From: Chitinophagales bacterium
Lineage (GTDB): Bacteria; Bacteroidota; Bacteroidia; Chitinophagales; UBA10324
DNA: 64,000 nt
Direction of reading: 5' to 3'
NCBI GenBank assembly: GCA_013816805.1
Contig: JACDDS010000018.1
Coordinates: 1 to 64,000, forward strand
Numbering within the stretch: position 1 is the stretch's first letter; each line of letters begins with the position of its first letter. Shown here one piece after another: positions 45,309-54,536 of this stretch. The notes beneath the pieces were generated by a model. The model did not search any database. It was not told the origin of the DNA and saw only the letters and a program-made list of their open reading frames with translations. Position numbers and translations under genes: made by a program.

Positions 45309-46445
45309 ATGCTCGATCTGCCCATACTCAATGTCGCTATTGCCATGGTGTTTATTTTTTTTCTGCTCAGTATACTTACATCAGGAATAGTTGAGATAGT
45401 AACTTCCATTTTTCAGAAAAGAGGAAAAGACCTCCGTTGGGCCATTGATGAAGTTTTTAATGACCCAAGAAATAAGAACTGGACCGAGCTGATGTACGAA
45501 CACCCGCTTATCGATGGGTTAAAGCGAACAGATGACCATCTTCCCAGTTATATTTCTTCTGATGTATTTACCAAGGCGTTAATAGATGTAATGATTTTTG
45601 AAGGGAAGCAGATAAAAATAACTTCGAATCCGGATGGCAATATTGTGTATACTGAAATTTATCCGTCAGATAACGTTGCCGGGGAAATAACTTTTAAAGA
45701 TAATCACGAAAGAACGTTTTATAACTTTAAGAAAGGTGTGCAGACATTGGGATCCAGCGATGTAAAAGCCTTTTTAAACAACTTTATTTATAAGTCGAAA
45801 GATTTTTTAGAACTGAAAGATCACCTGGAAGACTGGTATAATGAATATATGGACCGCGCCACCGGGTGGTATAAAAGAGATCTCAGAAAATGGCTGTTCT
45901 TTTTCGGATTGTTGATTGCAATAGTGCTGAATGTAGATACCATTTATATTACGGGTGTTATATACAGGAACAAAGATCTGCGAACGGCTTTAAATTACCA
46001 GGCCCAACAGGTAATCAACAGCGGCGGGTTAAAAATTAACCAGGACACATTAGCCGGTGATTCTACAGGTACTTTGCGGGATAGCGCGATCTATTTTTCT
46101 GATATGAAAAGAAAAATGGACTCCATTGCATTTGTTTATAATGAAATTAAAGAATTAAACCTTCCAATCGGCTGGAAAATAGATTCGGCATATTTTCCCC
46201 ATGATACTCTTTCTGTAAAAGATACCACAGTTGCATTAAAAATTAAAACCTATTGGCAACAGTTCCGGGGCTGCTATAGTGGTATTAAAAAAAATATAAA
46301 AATGAATGCGGACAAGCTTGGGCTGCTCACTTTTCTTGGATGGATTTTTACTGCAATTGCTGTCTCCTTGGGAGCACCGTTTTGGTTTGATACTATGAAG
46401 AAATTTGTTAATATGAGGTCGACGGGAAATAAAACTGAAACCTGA
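45309..46445 (+). CDS. membrane protein of unknown function
   Basis: 378 residues with membrane helices near the N-terminus (VAIAMVFIFFLLSILTSGIV), the centre (WLFFFGLLIAIVLNVDTIYI) and the C-terminus (LGLLTFLGWIFTAIAVSLGA). Soluble parts carry VEIVTSIFQKRGKDLRWAID and a large loop around residues 220-330 with YFPHDTLSVKDT. The C-terminal GAPFWFDTMKKFVNMR is a motif I associate with uncharacterised bacterial membrane proteins. It lies 66 bp after corA and 81 bp before an amidohydrolase, so a shared transcript is likely. No function is assigned. Confidence 0.75.
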   Translation: MLDLPILNVAIAMVFIFFLLSILTSGIVEIVTSIFQKRGKDLRWAIDEVFNDPRNKNWTELMYEHPLIDGLKRTDDHLPSYISSDVFTKALIDVMIFEGKQIKITSNPDGNIVYTEIYPSDNVAGEITFKDNHERTFYNFKKGVQTLGSSDVKAFLNNFIYKSKDFLELKDHLEDWYNEYMDRATGWYKRDLRKWLFFFGLLIAIVLNVDTIYITGVIYRNKDLRTALNYQAQQVINSGGLKINQDTLAGDSTGTLRDSAIYFSDMKRKMDSIAFVYNEIKELNLPIGWKIDSAYFPHDTLSVKDTTVALKIKTYWQQFRGCYSGIKKNIKMNADKLGLLTFLGWIFTAIAVSLGAPFWFDTMKKFVNMRSTGNKTET

Positions 46446-46526
46446 TTCTAAATCCTTTTCTAAGTAATCTTTAACTATATTATTCTACCATGAAAAAATA
46501 AGATCTCAGTGTTAAATAACTTATAG

Positions 46527-47780
46527 ATGTTTTACAATTGCCATACCCATATATTTAATGCCAAGAGTGTTCCGGAAGATTTTCTCGGACACGGATTGAT
46601 CCGATTATTAAGTAAAAGCAAGTTCTCCTTTTATCTTGTTTTTTACTGGAAGAGGGCATCACACTGGGTGGTAGTCAATCTTCAAAAGATTCCGGTAGTA
46701 AGTACTGTAATGCATTCAGATTCTTATGTTTTGGAAAAGGTAAGTGGCTGGCTTCGAAGGTCAGTTTTTACCCGTTGGCTTGCCCGTATTTTTGAATGGT
46801 TTGCGGATACACCTAAAGATTTCGTTGCAAAATATGCTTATCTTATAGAGGCAGGACGTGAAAAAAGCCAGGAACTCATCTTTGAAAAACTGAGGAAAAT
46901 TCCGTGTTATTCTGAAGATACCCGCTTCGTGGTGCTTACTCTCAATATGGACCATATGGCTGCGGGAATGCCGCGTATAAATTATCTGACCCAGCTGTCT
47001 TTTATTACCCGGCTCAAAAAAAAATATCCTCAGCATCTCTTACCATTTCTTTGCATCGATCCCCGAAGCGGAGATGAAAAGCAACTGCTAAGTTTTGCAC
47101 GCCACTACATCGAAGATCTAGGCTATATCGGAATAAAGTTTTATCCTGCATTAGGTTTTTACCCCTTTGACCCAAGGCTTAAATTATTATATGAGTATGC
47201 CCAGGAAAAGGAAATTCCTATAATGACCCATTGTACAAAAGGGGGCGTTTTTTATAAAGGAGAGCTAACCGCCGACCACCTGCATCCAAGGGATCTGGAT
47301 AATAAATTTATTGATACCGTATTTATTGATACTTCACAATTAAGAAACCGTGTTTTCAAGAATAATTTTTCCAATCCGGATAATTACCGTCTGGTATTAG
47401 AGCGGTTCCCGGAACTGAAGATATGCATGGCTCATTATGGAGGAAGTGATCAGATAATGGATTACTTAAGGACTAAAAATGAAAAATCGTGGTATTATAA
47501 AATTAAAAGGATGCTGGTAGAATATAGAAATGTGTACACCGATGTCTCTTATACTCTGTTCGAAACACACGTCTTCAAACTATTGAAAGAGGACATCTTA
47601 AGCGATGAGGTTGGTGATAAAATTTTATTTGGCACAGATTACTATATGACCGAACAGGAGAAAAATGAAAAAGATCTGGTTTCTGATTTTCGGAAAGTGC
47701 TTAATGAATCGCTCTTTATGAAAATTGCGCTCAGGAACCCGGAAAAATATTTAAAATCAGCGTTCTATTATCCTCCATAG
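46527..47780 (+). CDS. amidohydrolase-superfamily metal-dependent hydrolase
   Basis: 417 residues without a signal peptide. TIM-barrel amidohydrolase-2 motifs: FYNCHTHIFNAKSVPEDF at the N-terminus (HxH metal pair), IGIKFYPALGFYPFDPRLKL (barrel strand 4), IMTHCTKGG (His), ICMAHYGGSDQ (His) and ILFGTDYYMTEQ (catalytic Asp). Members hydrolyse or decarboxylate small cyclic or amide substrates; the substrate here is unknown. Same direction as corA and the membrane protein upstream. Confidence 0.85.
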   Translation: MFYNCHTHIFNAKSVPEDFLGHGLIRLLSKSKFSFYLVFYWKRASHWVVVNLQKIPVVSTVMHSDSYVLEKVSGWLRRSVFTRWLARIFEWFADTPKDFVAKYAYLIEAGREKSQELIFEKLRKIPCYSEDTRFVVLTLNMDHMAAGMPRINYLTQLSFITRLKKKYPQHLLPFLCIDPRSGDEKQLLSFARHYIEDLGYIGIKFYPALGFYPFDPRLKLLYEYAQEKEIPIMTHCTKGGVFYKGELTADHLHPRDLDNKFIDTVFIDTSQLRNRVFKNNFSNPDNYRLVLERFPELKICMAHYGGSDQIMDYLRTKNEKSWYYKIKRMLVEYRNVYTDVSYTLFETHVFKLLKEDILSDEVGDKILFGTDYYMTEQEKNEKDLVSDFRKVLNESLFMKIALRNPEKYLKSAFYYPP

Positions 47781-47845
47781 CAGATTGAATCTTAATATGG
47801 ATTCTAACTTAACATATTTGTATTATAGTAAGAATATTAAAAAAC

Positions 47846-48325
47846 TTATTTCTTATAAATTGAATTTGCTGCCTTCCATGCCTGTTCCGGTTCATAGCCT
47901 TTTCGAATCAGAAAATCGGAAAGCTTTTTTTTGCAAGTAAAAATGTTCAGATCTTTAAATGACGCTGCCTTTTTCTCGGCTAATTTCCGGAGCGTAGCTT
48001 CATACTCATCTTTATTAAGCTCCGTCATTGCCTTGTTAATGCAGTAACCGGAAATAGCCCGCCGTTTAAGTTCATTAACTATTTTATTTCGGCCCCAGTT
48101 TTTCATTCTGAATTTTCCACGCGCAAATGCCCTGGCAAAACGTTCTTCATCAAGAAATCCTTCTTCTATCAGGATTGTAATGCTGTTTTCCAATTCATTG
48201 CCTCTTTCACCGAGTTCTAATAATTTGTGTCGAACCTCCTGGTGACTGCGCTCCTGGTAGGCGCAATATTTTCTCATCCGCTCCACCACCTGCGCATGAG
48301 TTAAGGTTTTATTTTTTGAAACCAT
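47846..48325 (-). CDS. recX: regulatory protein RecX
   Basis: 159 residues, mostly helical three-helix repeats typical of RecX: YCAYQERSHQEVRHKLLELG, GFLDEERFARAFARGKFRMK, WGRNKIVNELKRRAIS, and C-terminal LIRKGYEPEQAWKAAN. It binds RecA filaments and modulates recombination. recA is not adjacent. The gene is separated by about 60 bp from porZ on the same strand. Confidence 0.9.
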   Translation of the reverse strand: MVSKNKTLTHAQVVERMRKYCAYQERSHQEVRHKLLELGERGNELENSITILIEEGFLDEERFARAFARGKFRMKNWGRNKIVNELKRRAISGYCINKAMTELNKDEYEATLRKLAEKKAASFKDLNIFTCKKKLSDFLIRKGYEPEQAWKAANSIYKK

Positions 48326-48385
48326 ATTAATTTAGAGCCGGGAAATATGGGAGAGCAATAACTAACAGTATGGAGATATGTAACC

Positions 48386-50695
48386 TTATCTCATCATCAG
48401 CAATTTTCCTATACAGGAAATGCTTCCATCTTCATTTGAAATCAGCACAAGGTAAACGCCGCTTTCCGCCCGTTGACCACGATAGTTATTTCCGTTCCAT
48501 ATTATCTGGCCGCCATTAGCTTTGGTTCGAAAAATCAGATTGCCGGCTATATCCGTAATCCTCACTTCAGCATTATTGGAAACGCCGCTAATAGCAATAG
48601 GCCCGGAATAATTTTCGCGCACGGGATTAGGGAAAATAGTTGGTGAACAGCTGCCCGAAGGATTAAGGGTAGCATCACCACGATAGACCATTAATCCCTT
48701 TTCTGTTCCAATATAAATGTCCCCGGTTGAATTGTCGATGCTCAGCGCATCTATAAAATTTATAAAAAGAGGACTGTTATCAGCCGTGAAATGCTGAAGC
48801 TGCTGCGTACCATCAGCCGAAAATAGCCAGAGTCCATTATCGGTGGCAAACCATTTCCGGTTCGCACCATCCACAACAATTTTTTTGACATTTTCTGTAC
48901 CCAGCAGATAACCATTGTATCCATCTTCCGCAGTAATTACAATCTGTTGCCCTTCACACCCTGATTCTGAAAAAACATCACCAGGGCAGTAAAAAATGGA
49001 TACTCCTTCATTTGTTCCTACCCAAATATTTCCATCCTGATCAGTAGCAATGCAGTTGACATTTGAAGTTTGTAAGTTCCCGGATCCGGCTCCCACGGTT
49101 ATAAGTCTGTACTGATCATCGTTTGGATCGTCGAGGCTGTTTCCCGGATCATATACCATAACTCCAAGGCGAGGCAAAATAAACCATACATGTCCGAACT
49201 GGTCAAAGGAAATCTGGGTAATCCACTGCTGAATCAGAGGAAAAGGTGGTTTAAACCGCAACCAGGTTCCATCTTTTTTGCGAACCGAAATGGGATCTAA
49301 AGCACCAAGATTCGAGCACCACATATTTCCCTGGACATCAAAAGCAATACCTGCAACTTTAACACGTGCAAGATCACCGTTCGTTCCCTCAAGAGTGCTG
49401 TTGCTCATATCAAACTGATTCGTAATCCCTTTTTGATCGTCAAATTCGGCAATACCTCTCCACCAACTTCCAAAGTATACAAGGTTATTCTGAGGATTTA
49501 TAGCAGTACAAACAATATCGAAAGTGTCTATAAATCCAGGCGTATTAAAAGCATCATAGTGATTCCATGTGCCATCTACCCTGGTGAAAAATCCGGTTGC
49601 ATTAAAAGTAAAACCGAATGAAGGATTATACCCACCAGAAGCAATGTAAACATTGTGGTTAGAGCTGTTTACTGCCATATCGAACACATTCGAAGTCCAC
49701 GGTCCGTCAGGATAAATTGTTTCTAAAAAATTGCTGGGGAACTTCTCCAGTCCGGCATACAGATCTGCAATCCAGACAATGCCTCTGTCTGAAATTGCCT
49801 GGTAGGGTTGGGGTGAAGCTATGGAATCTATTAAACCGGTGGTGTGCAAAATTGAAACCTGGGCTTTTCCACCTCCCGTTTGACAGATTAACAAAGAATT
49901 TGTATTCGATTCAAGCTTTTTTATGCTGCTGCCAGGGCGTACAAAAAATGGAATCCAGCCTAAGTCATTCAATTCAAAAACGGAATCTCCTTTGGCAGCG
50001 TAAACGTTACCATTAAAAAAGGAGGCATCAATATAATTTCCTGTATGAATTCCCTCAGCCGGAGTATAGCTATGCCAATCACTGTAGTTGGCAAGATTAG
50101 GGTCATTAAGTGCACCCCGCAATATTCCGGAAATGGTAGCAGCGTACAAATAATTTCCATCTGAGGTAACACTGTTTACCTGCAATGAATTACCTGTGGA
50201 GCCAATATAGTAGGTATCTTTTATCTCATGTTTAAGAAGGTCAACCACCACAATACCAAAGCCGCAGCTGAGATAGGCAAAATCGCCATAGATAAAAATG
50301 CTGTATATCGTTTTATCACCGGTTATACTCTTGCGCTGTATATCGGAAATATTGATCACGGCTCCATTTTGCATAATATCAATGTTGCTGTTTTGATAGC
50401 AAATAAGCAGCAGATTATGAATTGAATCGAAGGCGATAACCCGGGTTTCAATATCAGAAAGGCCATTGATTTTAGTATAGCGCTCCAGTGAATTGTCATT
50501 CTTATCAATAGAGTACATCGATAGCAAGGTGGCGCAATAAATCTTATTTGGAGACGCTGTAACGCTTAATGCATTTCTATATGGAAGCATTTCATCCCAT
50601 TGTCCCAGCCCTAGTGTCTGTGCCTTAGCATGATGTATATAAGAAAACTGAATAAAGAATACAGATACTATATACAGAATGGAAAAATTTCTCAT
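48386..50695 (-). CDS. porZ: PorZ-like type IX secretion system component
   Basis: About 769 residues from the ATG at 50695, where a signal peptide begins (MRNFSILYIVSVFFIQFSYI...AKAQ); the longer frame to 50791 is spacer. The N-terminal propeller start WDEMLPYRNALSVTASPNKI, then YSIDKNDNSLERYTKINGLS, is characteristic of PorZ. Two beta-propellers with regulator-propeller strands follow (INCIATDQDGNIWVGTNEGV), then a T9SS-type C-terminal domain (IFPNPVRENYSG...GKLLMM). In Porphyromonas PorZ works with PorU, PorV and PorQ in the attachment complex that processes cargo. Several T9SS cargo genes are in this window. Confidence 0.87.
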   Translation of the reverse strand: MRNFSILYIVSVFFIQFSYIHHAKAQTLGLGQWDEMLPYRNALSVTASPNKIYCATLLSMYSIDKNDNSLERYTKINGLSDIETRVIAFDSIHNLLLICYQNSNIDIMQNGAVINISDIQRKSITGDKTIYSIFIYGDFAYLSCGFGIVVVDLLKHEIKDTYYIGSTGNSLQVNSVTSDGNYLYAATISGILRGALNDPNLANYSDWHSYTPAEGIHTGNYIDASFFNGNVYAAKGDSVFELNDLGWIPFFVRPGSSIKKLESNTNSLLICQTGGGKAQVSILHTTGLIDSIASPQPYQAISDRGIVWIADLYAGLEKFPSNFLETIYPDGPWTSNVFDMAVNSSNHNVYIASGGYNPSFGFTFNATGFFTRVDGTWNHYDAFNTPGFIDTFDIVCTAINPQNNLVYFGSWWRGIAEFDDQKGITNQFDMSNSTLEGTNGDLARVKVAGIAFDVQGNMWCSNLGALDPISVRKKDGTWLRFKPPFPLIQQWITQISFDQFGHVWFILPRLGVMVYDPGNSLDDPNDDQYRLITVGAGSGNLQTSNVNCIATDQDGNIWVGTNEGVSIFYCPGDVFSESGCEGQQIVITAEDGYNGYLLGTENVKKIVVDGANRKWFATDNGLWLFSADGTQQLQHFTADNSPLFINFIDALSIDNSTGDIYIGTEKGLMVYRGDATLNPSGSCSPTIFPNPVRENYSGPIAISGVSNNAEVRITDIAGNLIFRTKANGGQIIWNGNNYRGQRAESGVYLVLISNEDGSISCIGKLLMMR

Positions 50696-50811
50696 AATTA
50701 AAGCGAAAATAAACTTTTGAAGTCCTCTCGAAACGAGCCCCGTCCTGAAATATTTCACCAGAACGGGCATAAAGGATCGTAATTGCAGCATGCAATATCT
50801 TCTGACTATCG

Positions 50812-51414
50812 TTATATATCCTTCGTTTTTTTTGTTTTTTTATACCAGCCTGAAATGTGCTCTTCTAATAGCGGAAAATATAAATGGAAATCTTCATTAA
50901 AAATCTTGTAATACATTCTGAGTTCAGTGGTTGCATGTTGTATTCCAGGATTATATTTAATCCTGTGCGACATCCCTGTAAGTGATCTTTGAGTACCCTC
51001 AATATTCCCATAGTCAATGAGCCAGTTTTCCTGTTTCATGTGAGGCAGCATTCGCTGGTAGCGGGAAGGAAGCTGGTCAAAATAAGAATACAATAATTCA
51101 TAACACTGAGAGGAGAAATTTGCTAAAGAAACAGGTGAATAGTAAGAAAAATTTTTGGCAAGAAAATGATCGTAAAATATGTCCACAATCACCGAGGAAT
51201 ACAGACCATATCTTTTATACAGTAACCTTTTGCTGTGTTTTACAATAAAATGCGAATCCGTAAACGTATCGATCTCACGATGCATTAAAATACCCCGGGC
51301 TATTTCAGAATCAAATACTGAATATTTTTTGCCCTTCACCGCATCTGCTATAAAATTCCCTACCATCATTCTTTCGGAATAACGGGATAAGTATAAATGA
51401 GCGAGGTGATTCAA
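50812..51414 (-). CDS. acpH: ACP phosphodiesterase-like protein
   Basis: 200 residues. AcpH-family pattern: MNHLAHLYLSRYSERMMVGN, FIADAVKGKKY, ILMHREIDTFTDSHFIVKHS, IVDIFYDHFLAKNFSYYS and MLPHMKQENWLIDYG. The HREID/TDSH and YDHFLA histidine-aspartate sets resemble the metal site of this HD-like family. E. coli AcpH removes the phosphopantetheine arm from acyl carrier protein; many homologues are untested. It is about 120 bp from porZ on the same strand. Confidence 0.85.
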   Translation of the reverse strand: MNHLAHLYLSRYSERMMVGNFIADAVKGKKYSVFDSEIARGILMHREIDTFTDSHFIVKHSKRLLYKRYGLYSSVIVDIFYDHFLAKNFSYYSPVSLANFSSQCYELLYSYFDQLPSRYQRMLPHMKQENWLIDYGNIEGTQRSLTGMSHRIKYNPGIQHATTELRMYYKIFNEDFHLYFPLLEEHISGWYKKTKKTKDI

Positions 51415-51446
51415 ATGGGCATTTAGTTAAGATTGATTGGACTATT

Positions 51447-52817
51447 TCAGGCAGGAAAGATTATCTGACAGCCTGTATTTTTAAACAGGTAGGATTGAAG
51501 AATCATCTGAACTTCACGATTATCTTTTTGATGTTCAATATTCTCTTTCAAAACCTGAAATTCCTGTGCAGTTGTATTGCTTGTGAAACCATAGCCTAGG
51601 TATTTTCCATCTTCCACAAGCACTACAGAACGCTCGGTCTCCATTCTTCCTTTTTCTACAATAATGAAAGTTTTGCTCTCAGTTTTCAGAGAATCCTTCG
51701 CCTGTACGGCACGCTGATTATACACTTCCGCACTTTCTTTTCCCGAACAGGCACCGCCGCATAAATTTAAAGCCACATCAAAGCAGGCACCGGCAGCTTG
51801 CTGCAGCCCGCAGAACTTTGGGCATAAATGAAACTGTTTCCTTTTTTCTTCAAGAAAATGGCGGGCTTCCTGCAGCAATGCAAATGATGCCAGCGGCCGA
51901 TCAGTTGCTTTTAGCTTTTTAATACCAAACCGCACATAACCTTTTCCATCTTCATAGGCATAAGCACCGTAATTGTTCTCTGAAATTTTCTGGGCAGTAT
52001 TAAAAGGCGGAAAATGTTTTTTTATCAGAGCAGATTCTCTCAGCATTGCTATCAGCTCCGTTCCGCATACTTCATATTGGATATGATGAATCTGGTTCAT
52101 AAGCAAAGTTTTAGCTTTCGTGGAAGAAGTCCCTGAAAAATGACCCCGAATACGGCTACGCAAATTTTTTGCTTTGCCTATGTACAAAACCCTTCCTGAT
52201 TTATCAAGAAAAAAATACACCCCTGCCGATTCTGGTAATGCAGTTGCCTGGGTTAAGGCAAGATGTGGGGGATAATGTATCTCCGGCTGTTTCTTTTTAA
52301 GGAAAGAAGCTATAATGCCTTCACGGTCACAGCGTATCAGGTGTGTAAAAAGATGCAATGCAGATCTTGCATCGCTTTCCGCACGATGGCACGGTAATGA
52401 TTCAATCACCAGGCTTCTGCAAAGATGATCAAGCGAATACTTTCGGTGACCCGGCAAGATCTTGCGGCTGAGGCGGAGGGTGCAAAGTGTTTTTCGCTGA
52501 AAATTTTTTCCGGTTCTTTGAAATGCCTGCTTTAAGAAGCTATAATCGAAGTGCGCATTGTGCGCCACTAAAACCCGATTTTGAGTAAAACTATCAATAG
52601 CTTCTGCTATTTCCTCAAAGGCAGGTGCTTCATTCACCATATCGTTGGTGATACCGGTGAGGTAGGAAATAAAAAAAGGAATGTGGGAATCGGGACGGAC
52701 AAAACTTATAAACTGGTCTGTAATTTTTTCTCCATCAAAATTTAAAATAGCTATCTCTGTAATGCGATTATGTATCGCATGAGCTCCTGTAGTTTCAATA
52801 TCAATAATGGAATACAT
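51447..52817 (-). CDS. DnaQ-type exonuclease fused to GIY-YIG (UvrC/Cho-like) nuclease
   Basis: 456 residues. Residues 1-165: DEDDh exonuclease with YSIIDIETTGAHAIHNRITE, LVAHNAHFDYSFLKQAF and CHRAESDARSALHLF. Residues ~200-280: GIY-YIG endonuclease with ESAGVYFFLDKSGRVLYIGK, AKNLRSRIRGHF. A Cys-rich C-terminal part follows (LCPKFCGLQQAAGACFD...LCGGACSGKE). This proofreading-exonuclease/Cho fusion is known in Bacteroidota and Actinobacteria and probably acts in nucleotide-excision or related DNA repair. It ends about 30 bp upstream of the acpH-like start on the same strand, so cotranscription is likely. Confidence 0.9.
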   Translation of the reverse strand: MYSIIDIETTGAHAIHNRITEIAILNFDGEKITDQFISFVRPDSHIPFFISYLTGITNDMVNEAPAFEEIAEAIDSFTQNRVLVAHNAHFDYSFLKQAFQRTGKNFQRKTLCTLRLSRKILPGHRKYSLDHLCRSLVIESLPCHRAESDARSALHLFTHLIRCDREGIIASFLKKKQPEIHYPPHLALTQATALPESAGVYFFLDKSGRVLYIGKAKNLRSRIRGHFSGTSSTKAKTLLMNQIHHIQYEVCGTELIAMLRESALIKKHFPPFNTAQKISENNYGAYAYEDGKGYVRFGIKKLKATDRPLASFALLQEARHFLEEKRKQFHLCPKFCGLQQAAGACFDVALNLCGGACSGKESAEVYNQRAVQAKDSLKTESKTFIIVEKGRMETERSVVLVEDGKYLGYGFTSNTTAQEFQVLKENIEHQKDNREVQMILQSYLFKNTGCQIIFPA

Positions 52818-52933
52818 TCCGGCAGCGAAAGTTAATTCTTACTAAAGGTTAAACATTCTTGTCAATTATTAAAATAGTATTAAGATCTGAACTCAGGTAA
52901 GCATTTTAACGGCTATATTTATGAAAAAAAATT

Positions 52934-53842
52934 ATGGCTTTAATAATTTTTGCCATTCTCGCTCTGGTGGTTTCGGTGGCGCTCCGGCAATCAGAAAAAA
53001 CGAGGGCTATTGCTCGCATAGTACAGGTAGTTGCAGCAGTGATGATAATCGTAGGAATTGCTTCTTCCAGTGTAGTACAGATAGGAGCAGGAGAAGTAGG
53101 AGTGCAAACCTTATTCGGCAAGGTAAATGAAAATATTCTTAACAGCGGACTGCATGTAGTAAATCCTTTTGTAATTGTAAAACGATTTGATGTGCGCACT
53201 GAGAATTACACCATGTCTGGTATGTCCGATGAAGGTAATAAGCAAGGTGATGATGCCATCCGGGTACTGACGTCCGACGGATTGGAACTGACCCTTGATG
53301 TGAGCGTACTTTATCGTGTTGTTGCAGCACGTACCCCAAATATTCTCCGGACGATCGGTGAGGATTATCAAAATGTTATTGTTCGCCCAGTAACCAGGAC
53401 GAAAATCCGCGACAATGCTACATATTACACCGCTGTGGATTTATATTCAAACAAGCGCGAGGAATTTCAGCAAAAAATTTTCACGGGTATCGATAATGAT
53501 TTTAAAGCCCGAGGACTCGAGCTTCAGCAATTGCTGGTAAGAAATATTACATTACCTACTTCGGTAAAGGAATCTATAGAATCTAAGATCCAGGCCGAGC
53601 AGGAGGCGCAGAAGATGCAATTTGTATTGCAGAAGGAACGGCAGGAAGCGGAACGCAAGCGCATTGAGGCACAGGGTATTTCTGATTACCAGAAGATCAT
53701 CAGCCAGTCACTTACTGCACAGCAACTTCAATATGAGATGATCAAGGCCTATAAAGAGCTCGCCTTATCAAGTAATGGGAAGGTGCTTATAATGGGAGAT
53801 ACAAAAGGCGGGGTGCCGATCATATTAAATGAAAACAAATAA
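52934..53842 (+). CDS. prohibitin-like SPFH-domain protein
   Basis: 302 residues: N-terminal membrane helix pair (MALIIFAILALVVSVAL and IVQVVAAVMIIVGIAS), then the SPFH domain (VQIGAGEVGVQTLFGKVNEN, GLHVVNPFVIVKRFDVRTEN, DGLELTLDVSVLYRV) and a charged coiled coil (ESIESKIQAEQEAQKMQFVL). Prohibitin-type proteins form large membrane-bound cages that organise membranes and proteases. The ATG at 52934 opens directly into the membrane helix. No NfeD or FtsH gene is adjacent. Confidence 0.92.
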   Translation: MALIIFAILALVVSVALRQSEKTRAIARIVQVVAAVMIIVGIASSSVVQIGAGEVGVQTLFGKVNENILNSGLHVVNPFVIVKRFDVRTENYTMSGMSDEGNKQGDDAIRVLTSDGLELTLDVSVLYRVVAARTPNILRTIGEDYQNVIVRPVTRTKIRDNATYYTAVDLYSNKREEFQQKIFTGIDNDFKARGLELQQLLVRNITLPTSVKESIESKIQAEQEAQKMQFVLQKERQEAERKRIEAQGISDYQKIISQSLTAQQLQYEMIKAYKELALSSNGKVLIMGDTKGGVPIILNENK

Positions 53843-54536
53843 GCTCAAAGCGTATTGTAATAAGCAATTCTAATTAAAATTGGCTTTTACGCGAGCCGTT
53901 TCCTTATTTACATTAATTTTAACACCATTAAACCTATGGTTGCTTCCTGTTGAAATAATACAGAGTGAAGACCCGGAGTCTCCATTTCTTCATGTAATAG
54001 TTCCCTTCTTTTGCCCAATTATCTATCAGGTTGATTACCACTATGGATGCTGCCAGCCGGGCTTGCATCTCTAACTGTCCGGATAGCTCCGCCACCTAAA
54101 AAGGAGCAGTCATCCGAATTATAGCAAATGATAATATTACGGAGAATACTACCGGAATAATTCAGAACTACTCTTGGGCCGTATTTCTGGGTACGCAATT
54201 CAGTTGTTGTAAAGGTGCGGATTGGAATCACTTATCCGCAACCTCCGCCACCTGCACCATTCATGTGATGTGAAATGTGACAACTAAGAAACTGAATGAA
54301 GTATTCTTCTGTGGTTGCTGTGAATCTGTCGGTAAGAATCTTTAATTTTCCTGCGAGCTGAACTTTAACAAAAATGCTTCTTGGAGTCCGTAATTCTCAG
54401 TGGACTAACTGGTGCCCTATTTTTCTGTAGTCTATTTGATAAACTTATTCATAAACTTCTATCTGCAAAGGAGATGTATCACGCTTTATTAAGCTGAATT
54501 TATAATTTCACCAGGATTGAGTATATCACATCATCT
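53843..54536. other. 694-bp gene-poor gap with possible gene debris
   Basis: No convincing gene. Minus-strand frames contain protein-like fragments: MQARLAASIVVINLIDNWAK in a 44-residue frame (53934-54068), and TPRSIFVKVQLAGKLKILTD to GGGGCG ending at 54232. They are in different frames, lack consistent starts and I recognise neither. This may be a decayed gene between the SPFH protein and the Bat operon, and it includes the Bat promoter region. Confidence 0.35.

Noticed and set aside
53880-54074. 64-codon plus-strand frame with a hydrophobic stretch
   Set aside because: It needs a TTG start, has no family resemblance, and overlaps minus-strand fragments that look more protein-like.
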